Positions 6,168-6,827 of a stretch of DNA of 6,827 bases are shown in pieces. The position numbers were made by a program, and so were the translations under genes. The notes under the pieces were generated by a model. It worked only from the letters and a program-made list of their open reading frames with translations, was not told the DNA's origin and did not search any database. The stretch's first letter is position 1; every line of letters starts with the position of its first letter. Source of the DNA: CAZXCQ01 sp964639275 (GTDB lineage Bacteria; Desulfobacterota; DSM-4660; Desulfatiglandales; Desulfatiglandaceae); assembly GCA_964639275.1 (NCBI GenBank), contig CAZXCQ010000317.1, forward strand, positions 1 to 6,827, read 5' to 3'.

Positions 6168-6346
6168 CATATTTCATTGGATCGCGTGAATTCCAATGCA
6201 ACATCGGGCTTGACATTCCTTTAAGAATATGCATTTCTAATGAACTAAATTTGTAACTACTAGCCAGTTTTTTCAAAAGGTAACCGTAATAAGAGTCTTC
6301 TGAACACTACTTAAGAGGATTTCTGCCCGTCCTGGGACGGTCTGCC
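6168..6346. other. AT-rich gap between two gene relics
   Basis: No gene is supported here. There is a perfect 7-bp inverted repeat cattgga/tccaatg (6175-6181, 6192-6198) and a compact hairpin ccgtcc-tg-ggacgg (6327-6340) immediately before the ATG of the cas6-like relic. A TTGACA at 6210-6215 has its best -10-like partner (tctaat, 6236-6241) at 20 bases, too far for a good promoter. From about 6222 to 6320 the base composition is clearly more AT-rich than in the genes to the left. Confidence 0.5.
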
Positions 6347-6565
6347 ATGAAAAGAGAACCGGCAAAGAAGACCATAAAGCACCAGGGTGAGTCCGCCCGG
6401 CCCTACCCGACGCTCCAGCATCTCATCCCCTATGAATGGTTCTGCTTTACCCTGAAGGTGCAAAGCCTCACGGTCCTCCCGCCATACAAGGGCGGGGTCT
6501 TTGGCAATGCCTTCAGTCGGGTGGTCTGTGCCCTCCCCCGGAGTGACTTCACCGGCTCTATATTG
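6347..6565 (+). pseudogene. N-terminal fragment of a Cas6-like CRISPR endoribonuclease
   Basis: Cas6 proteins cut the CRISPR precursor RNA at each repeat. About residues 25-70 of this frame carry HLIPYEWFCFTLKV, LPPYKG and FGNAFSRVVCAL, matching the N-terminal 'PYxxFxFTL...LPPYKGSTxRGxFGxAFxRVVCAL' pattern of one Cas6 group (recalled, not searched). About three or four residues normally between YKG and FGNAF (STxRG) are missing. The following 'DCxxCxL' cysteine pair is replaced by DFTGSIL, with both cysteines lost. After about 6565 the match ends and the frame runs on as a meaningless tail to 6640. The whole C-terminal domain, including the usual glycine-rich loop, is absent. Residues 1-24 do not look like Cas6, so the original start is uncertain. 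There is no CRISPR array or other cas gene in the window. It cannot encode a working enzyme. Confidence 0.68.
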
Positions 6566-6732
6566 TCACCGATTCCAATACGGATCCTGTATTCCAGAAC
6601 CCGATTAAGGACCCGGCACATCTCGAATGGCACGAGGTGAAAAGGGTTGGCCACTACTGGCTGGAGGTAAACGCTATGACTCGACCAATGCAAGTAAAAG
6701 AGGAATCTGCAATCTACGAGGATAAGACATGA
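6553..6732 (+). pseudogene. C-terminal fragment of a larger protein, possibly DUF3883-like
   Basis: This frame opens after a TGA at 6544-6546 and reads LYIVTDSNTDP, NPIKDPAHLEWHEV, KRVGHYWLEVNAM and ends EDKT-stop. It looks like the tail of a real protein: alternating hydrophobic strand patterns, no low complexity, and a proper coupling to the next gene. The pattern 'LYxVxxxxxxPxxxxxxNPxxxLxxxEVxxVxHYxL' reminds me of the end of DUF3883 (NO VEIN C-terminal) proteins, which occur with helicases and restriction systems, but that match is weak and from memory. There is no start codon before Met at 6676, and the 5' side is the cas6-like relic in another frame, so the N-terminal portion has been deleted. 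Its TGA overlaps the ATG of the Fic gene (ATGA), which suggests the two were an operon. Confidence 0.55.
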
Positions 6733-6827
6733 GATCGTTTGAGTATGATTATTTGTTAGAACAACCGATTAGCCATAATCTTCTTATGACAGTGAGGGCT
6801 CTTGGGGAATATCGTGGCCGCCAGAGC
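6729..6827 (+). CDS. Fic-family protein, N-terminus only (cut by the window edge)
   Basis: Thirty-three codons are visible, starting MRSFEYDYLLEQPISHNLL and continuing to RALGEYRGRQS. The 'ISxxLLxxVxxLGEYRGxQ' segment is typical of the N-terminal region of one group of Fic proteins, before the stretch that contains the inhibitory S/T-x-x-x-E-G/N helix. Fic enzymes transfer AMP or other nucleotides to target proteins through an HPFxxGNG motif, which would lie beyond the window, so catalytic integrity cannot be judged. The start overlaps the preceding stop as ATGA. GAGG (6718-6721) sits seven bases before the ATG and serves as ribosome binding site. Some Fic genes are toxins or are linked with restriction systems; the relics upstream fit such a neighbourhood. 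With the upstream operon partner truncated, what now drives transcription is unclear. Confidence 0.65.
   Translation, partial: MRSFEYDYLLEQPISHNLLMTVRALGEYRGRQS

Noticed and set aside
6210..6241. Promoter TTGACA...TCTAAT before the cas6-like relic
   Set aside because: The spacing is 20 bases, outside the usual 16-18, and the 17-base position (atttct) is a poor -10 box.
5587..6276. 229-codon open frame on the minus strand
   Set aside because: It overlaps the end of the PRC-barrel gene, all of the membrane protein gene and the DUF1016 relic, has low-complexity charged composition with no recognisable domain, and lacks a convincing ribosome binding site. The plus-strand genes explain the region better.
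6168..6346. CRISPR repeat or leader beside the cas6-like relic
   Set aside because: No repeated unit of 25-40 bases with spacers is present; only isolated short hairpins were seen.

Overview
The window looks like an ordinary bacterial chromosome segment, most plausibly from a Desulfobacterota ('deltaproteobacterial') sulfate reducer or syntroph. That placement is inference. It rests on the style of the dispersed palindromic intergenic repeats (cores of the type tgccggatcaagtccggca and ctggattccggc...gccggaatgacgg) and on the protein families present. No rRNA, tRNA or CRISPR array was seen.

Left part (1-4640), minus strand. A candidate promoter (4678-4650) reads into the scar of a TRAP transporter large permease (dctM type, 4635-4221). 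Seventeen bases further on comes an intact AMP-forming acyl-CoA synthetase of the malonyl-CoA synthetase (MatB/ACSF3) type (4204-2666). After a 60-base gap with a strong ribosome binding site comes an intact phosphoenolpyruvate synthase, ppsA (2605-185). A 9-bp stem hairpin (177-151) follows its stop codon. The unit looks like a carboxylate uptake, activation and gluconeogenesis cluster whose transporter has been lost.

Middle (4640-6027). A divergent intergenic region holds candidate promoters and a 212-bp palindromic repeat element (4817-5028) that ends about 12 bases before the ribosome binding site of the next gene. A plus-strand pair follows: a 201-residue protein with two PRC-barrel-like repeats, and a 99-residue protein with three predicted membrane segments. 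A smaller nested palindrome at 39-111 has a tail matching the 212-bp element, so the two look like members of one dispersed family.

Right part (6028-6827), plus strand, is a graveyard of defence or accessory genes. It contains a 46-codon scrap of a DUF1016/YhcG-type nuclease N-terminal domain (6030-6167), the N-terminal third of a cas6-like CRISPR endoribonuclease (6347 to about 6565), and, fused to it out of frame, the C-terminal 60 or so residues of another protein (to 6732). The stop codon of that last fragment overlaps the start codon of a Fic-family gene cut off by the window edge (6729 onward). The best lead in the window is this right end: a deletion-scarred locus recording the loss of a CRISPR-Cas system and other defence genes next to a possibly still active Fic gene. 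I did not find a convincing intact novel system.
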